Shown piece by piece: positions 33,123 to 35,599 of a stretch of DNA of 35,599 nucleotides. The notes below the pieces were generated by a model. That model made no database searches. It saw nothing but the letters and a program-made list of their open reading frames with translations, and was not told where the DNA came from. Within the stretch, counting starts at the first letter, position 1. Every line of letters starts with the position of its first letter. Both the position numbers and the translations under genes were made by a program. The stretch is from Anoxybacteroides voinovskiense. Its GTDB lineage: Bacteria; Bacillota; Bacilli; Bacillales; Anoxybacillaceae. Where the stretch lies: NCBI RefSeq assembly GCF_014196205.1, contig NZ_JACIDE010000006.1, positions 1-35,599 of the forward strand, given 5' to 3'.

Positions 33123-33794
33123 ATGCCACAAGTGTTAATTGTCGATGATGATGCACATATTCGCGAACTTGTCGGGCATTTTTTAAGCCTTGAAGGGTTT
33201 GAGATATACGAAGCAGCGACTGGCAAAGAAGCATTAGTGGTGCTCGAAGAGGCCAAAGTTGACTTAGTCGTATTGGACATTATGATGCCCGAAATGGACG
33301 GATGGGAACTATGCCGTGAACTTCGCCAATATGACGATGTGCCAATTTTAATGTTGACGGCCAAAGGAGAAACGGCGCAAAAAGTGAAAGGATTTGCATT
33401 AGGGGCAGATGACTATCTTGTCAAACCGTTTGACCCGCTTGAGCTTGTTGCCAGAGTCAAAGCGCTGCTCAAACGATACCGAATCGCCGCGTCGCAAACA
33501 GTACAAATTGGGGATTTATTGTTGAATCGCCAGACGTACGAATGCCGATTAGGAGGCGAAGAGATTGCTTTGCCACCTAAAGAATTTGAGCTACTTTTTA
33601 CGCTAGCTAGCTATCCTGGAAAAACGTTTACTCGTGATGAACTCATTGAACAAATTTGGGGCTATGATTACGAAGGGGACGAACGGACGGTCGATGTGCA
33701 CATTAAGCGGTTGCGCGAGCGGTTTGCCGATTGTCATGTGTTTATCATTCGGACGATTCGCGGGCTTGGCTATCGGTTGGAGGTATGCAAATGA
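33123..33794 (+). CDS. OmpR-family response regulator
   Basis: A 223-residue regulator. The receiver domain has VDDDAHIR, phospho-acceptor D52 (VLDIMMPEMDG) and K101 (YLVKPFD). The winged-helix DNA-binding domain (about 125-223) contains LPPKEFELLFTLAS and TIRGLGYRLE. AAAGGGGAAAAGC precedes ATG 33123. It overlaps the kinase by four bases. It lies 117 bases after the exporter genes and separate from them by a terminator, so it may respond to the same stress rather than being co-transcribed. Confidence 0.93.
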   Translation: MPQVLIVDDDAHIRELVGHFLSLEGFEIYEAATGKEALVVLEEAKVDLVVLDIMMPEMDGWELCRELRQYDDVPILMLTAKGETAQKVKGFALGADDYLVKPFDPLELVARVKALLKRYRIAASQTVQIGDLLLNRQTYECRLGGEEIALPPKEFELLFTLASYPGKTFTRDELIEQIWGYDYEGDERTVDVHIKRLRERFADCHVFIIRTIRGLGYRLEVCK

Positions 33795-34858
33795 AGCGGC
33801 TTTCGTTTGTGCTCAAGTCGGCGTTGACGGTCATTGCTGTGACGGCGATGATCAGCCTCTTTTGGACAGCTGCGTATTTCATCACAGAAGCGATATACGC
33901 TCATTTTGCTTGGCAGCCGCAGCCGTTAGTTCGACAAATCATCACATCCATCTCGGGCTTTTTTTTATTTGGCATTAGTATGAGTCTTCTTAGCCCTTTT
34001 TTCCGAAAGCGGGAACGAGTGTTTTGGAAAAATTTGATGGATGCGATTAATCGAATTGCGAAAGGGGATTTTCAAGTAAATCTCCGTGCGGACTGGGGGG
34101 AGAGAAACCACCCATTTACAGAACTAGTCGAAGGACTTAACGATATGGCAGCGAATTTGCGGGCGATGGAAGAAATGCGACAAGAATTTATCTCGAACGT
34201 TTCGCACGAAATTGGGTCGCCGCTTACGTCGATTCGCGGGTTTGCTCGGGCGTTAAAAAACGAACATTTGCCTCACGAACAGCGAATGCATTATCTCGAC
34301 ATTATTGAAACGGAGTGCGTCCGTCTATCGAAGTTGAGCGATAATTTGTTGCGTTTGGCGATGTTAGACTCCGAGCGATACCCATTCCAACCGATATCCT
34401 ATCGCCTAGACACACAATTACAATCGCTTATTCTCTATTGTGAGCCGCAGTGGATGGAAAAAGAGATTGAGATGTGTGTAACGCTTGAGAAAGTAGTTAT
34501 TACCGCAGATGAAGATTTGCTGAGCCAAGTGTGGTTGAACTTACTTCATAATGCGATTAAGTTTACGCCAAAAGGTGGGACGATTACAATTGAGCTTCAG
34601 CAACAAGACAATAACGCCATCGTGACCGTTTCAGACAATGGCCCAGGCATTGCGGAGGAAGAGCAACCACGTATTTTTGAACGTTTTTACAAAGCAGATA
34701 AATCACGTAACCGTGCCGTTGGTGGCAGTGGGCTAGGGCTAGCGATTGCGGACAAAATTGTCAAGATGCATCGAGGAAAGATTTCTGTTCGCAGCCGATT
34801 AGGAGAAGGAGCGGAATTTACGGTTCAGCTTCCGCTTGTTATGTGCAACATGGAATGA
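33791..34858 (+). CDS. Sensor histidine kinase with very short extracytoplasmic loop
   Basis: A 355-residue kinase. TM1 is at about residues 9-31 and TM2 at about 50-69, with only some 18 residues between them, so it is an intramembrane-sensing-like kinase. HAMP follows (about 70-125), then HisKA with SNVSHEIGSPLTSIRG (H139) and HATPase_c with N box HNAIKFTPKGG, G1 SDNGPGI and G2 GGSGLGLAIA. The H box reads EIGSPL where EIRTPL or ELRTPL is usual. ATG 33791 has GGAGG seven bases upstream; ATG 33785 is too close to that site. It pairs with the upstream regulator. Confidence 0.92.
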   Translation: MKRLSFVLKSALTVIAVTAMISLFWTAAYFITEAIYAHFAWQPQPLVRQIITSISGFFLFGISMSLLSPFFRKRERVFWKNLMDAINRIAKGDFQVNLRADWGERNHPFTELVEGLNDMAANLRAMEEMRQEFISNVSHEIGSPLTSIRGFARALKNEHLPHEQRMHYLDIIETECVRLSKLSDNLLRLAMLDSERYPFQPISYRLDTQLQSLILYCEPQWMEKEIEMCVTLEKVVITADEDLLSQVWLNLLHNAIKFTPKGGTITIELQQQDNNAIVTVSDNGPGIAEEEQPRIFERFYKADKSRNRAVGGSGLGLAIADKIVKMHRGKISVRSRLGEGAEFTVQLPLVMCNME

Positions 34859-34865
34859 TAAAAAC

Positions 34866-34889
34866 AAGGGGAGCTACTTAGCTCTCCTT
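34866..34889 (-). terminator. Terminator of the right-end coiled-coil gene
   Basis: AAGGGGAGCTA (34866-34876) pairs with TAGCTCTCCTT (34879-34889). On the minus strand the stem is followed by GTTTTTATC, so it mainly serves the minus-strand gene and stops convergent transcripts from the kinase. Confidence 0.75.
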
Positions 34890-34903
34890 GCCAGTAACAA
34901 GCC

Positions 34904-35599
34904 TCACGTTGCCTTAATAAGACGAATGCTAGAAATCGCTGCTTCATGTTCAATCGAACGTCTAGAAAGAAGATCTAAAATCCGTTCGTGCTTCTCCATG
35001 TTTTGTTCTATTTTCTTAACGATTTCATTCGTCTCAAGCACCGCTTGTTGAACAAAGATAAACTCTTGTTTCGTGACCATGTTGACTCTAATGTCTTCGA
35101 GCTCTTGTTTCGTTGCCATGTTCGCTCTAATGTCTTCGAGTTCTTGTTTCGTTGCCATGTTCGCTCTAATGTCTTCGAGTTCTTGTTTCGTTGCCATGTT
35201 CGCTCTAATGTCTTCGAGTTCTTGTTTCGTTGCCATGTTCGCTCTAATGTCTTCGAGTTCTTGTTTCGTGACCATGTTGACTCTAATGTCTTCGAGTTCT
35301 TGTTTCGTTGCCATGTTCGCTCTAATGTCTTCGAGCTCTTGTTTCGTTGCCATGTTGATCCTAATGTCTTCGAGCTCTTTTGTGAAACTATGCTTCACTT
35401 CTTCCAGTTCTTGTTTCGTGGCCATATTAGCTTTAATATCTTCCAGTTCTTTTGTGAAGCTCTGCTTTACTTCTTCGAGTTCTTGTTTCGTTGCCATGTT
35501 GACCCTAATGTCTTCGAGCTCTTTTGTGAAACTATGCTTCACTTCTTCCAGTTCTTGTTTCGTGGCCATATTAGCTTTAATATCTTCCAGTTCTTTTGT
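34904..35599 (-). CDS. Tandem-repeat coiled-coil protein, cut by the window edge (5' end missing)
   Basis: The frame is open from the right edge of the window to the stop at 34904, giving 231 complete codons here (the start is outside). It is built of 13-residue units (MATKQELEDIRAN, M(A/V)T variants) and, further upstream, 24-residue units (MATKQELEEVKHSF followed by TKELEDIRVN). The non-repetitive C-terminus (about 60 residues, FIFVQQAVLETNEIVKKIEQ) is also helical. There is no membrane segment in the visible part. It resembles no family I can name; a fibrous, oligomeric or surface-binding protein is possible. Confidence 0.75.
   Translation of the reverse strand, partial: TKELEDIKANMATKQELEEVKHSFTKELEDIRVNMATKQELEEVKQSFTKELEDIKANMATKQELEEVKHSFTKELEDIRINMATKQELEDIRANMATKQELEDIRVNMVTKQELEDIRANMATKQELEDIRANMATKQELEDIRANMATKQELEDIRANMATKQELEDIRVNMVTKQEFIFVQQAVLETNEIVKKIEQNMEKHERILDLLSRRSIEHEAAISSIRLIKAT
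35060..35599. repeat. 39-bp and 72/144-bp tandem repeats inside the coiled-coil gene
   Basis: From about 35060 to 35370 a 39-bp unit (it contains TTGCCATGTTCGCTCTAATG) recurs about eight times. From 35377 onward 72-bp units alternate, and 79 bases at 35377-35455 are identical to 35521-35599, a 144-bp period. All units keep the frame. Confidence 0.9.

Noticed and set aside
32566-33234. 222-codon minus-strand frame across the permease end
   Set aside because: Shadow of the DrrB-like gene and of the promoter region on the opposite strand; no ribosome binding site.
35060-35599. Regular 39-bp repeats that could be mistaken for a CRISPR array
   Set aside because: There are no spacers: the repeats are contiguous and stay in one open frame encoding a helical protein.

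Overview
The window looks like chromosomal DNA of a moderately thermophilic Bacillaceae, most likely Anoxybacillus or a close Geobacillus relative. The grounds are strong AGGAGG-type ribosome binding sites with frequent TTG and GTG starts, clear Bacillus orthologues (YwdH, YuaF/FloT, DgkB, RlmCD, PspA), and Bacillaceae-type intergenic palindromic repeats. The genus is an inference. No rRNA or tRNA genes were seen.

Left part (1-14.3 kb) is an accessory, defence-like region. It opens with a C-terminal gene fragment, a palindromic repeat and a repeat-rich coiled-coil gene. A complete four-gene type II Wadjet (Jet) cassette follows at 1380-9396: JetA kleisin-like, JetB KITE-like, JetC SMC/MukB-like ATPase, and JetD with a C-terminal Toprim nuclease domain. 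Then come a tightly coupled pair, a HTH (excisionase/MerR-type) protein and a PIN-domain protein, that looks like a toxin-antitoxin module and overlaps a YwdH-type aldehyde dehydrogenase. After these lie a probable relic of a CRISPR leader and one degenerate repeat, a decayed and an intact copy of an Rpn-type PD-(D/E)XK nuclease gene, and a 37-residue Hol_Tox-like small membrane toxin.

Middle part (14.6-26.5 kb) is mostly housekeeping or physiological. It holds potABCD (polyamine uptake); a minus-strand operon of response regulator, histidine kinase, Met/His-rich membrane protein and PspA (envelope stress); yuaF-floT (NfeD2 and flotillin) behind an excellent sigma-W-type promoter; dgkB; and rlmCD.

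Right part (26.5-35.6 kb) is mixed. It holds a GyrI-like protein, a 29-residue membrane peptide, a broken GNAT gene, a DUF4825 membrane-anchored protein, a PadR regulator with a three-half-site operator followed by a HAAS-like membrane protein and a methyltransferase, and a 141-nt multibranched palindromic element. A DrrAB-type ABC exporter with a downstream two-component system follows. The window ends inside a coiled-coil gene built from 39-bp and 72-bp tandem repeats.

The most interesting items are the Wadjet operon with its neighbouring HTH-PIN pair, the Met/His-rich protein with PspA and a two-component system, the cloverleaf-like repeat at 30903-31043, and the CRISPR relic. Wadjet itself is a described system; the HTH-PIN pair and the structured repeat are the less-charted parts.
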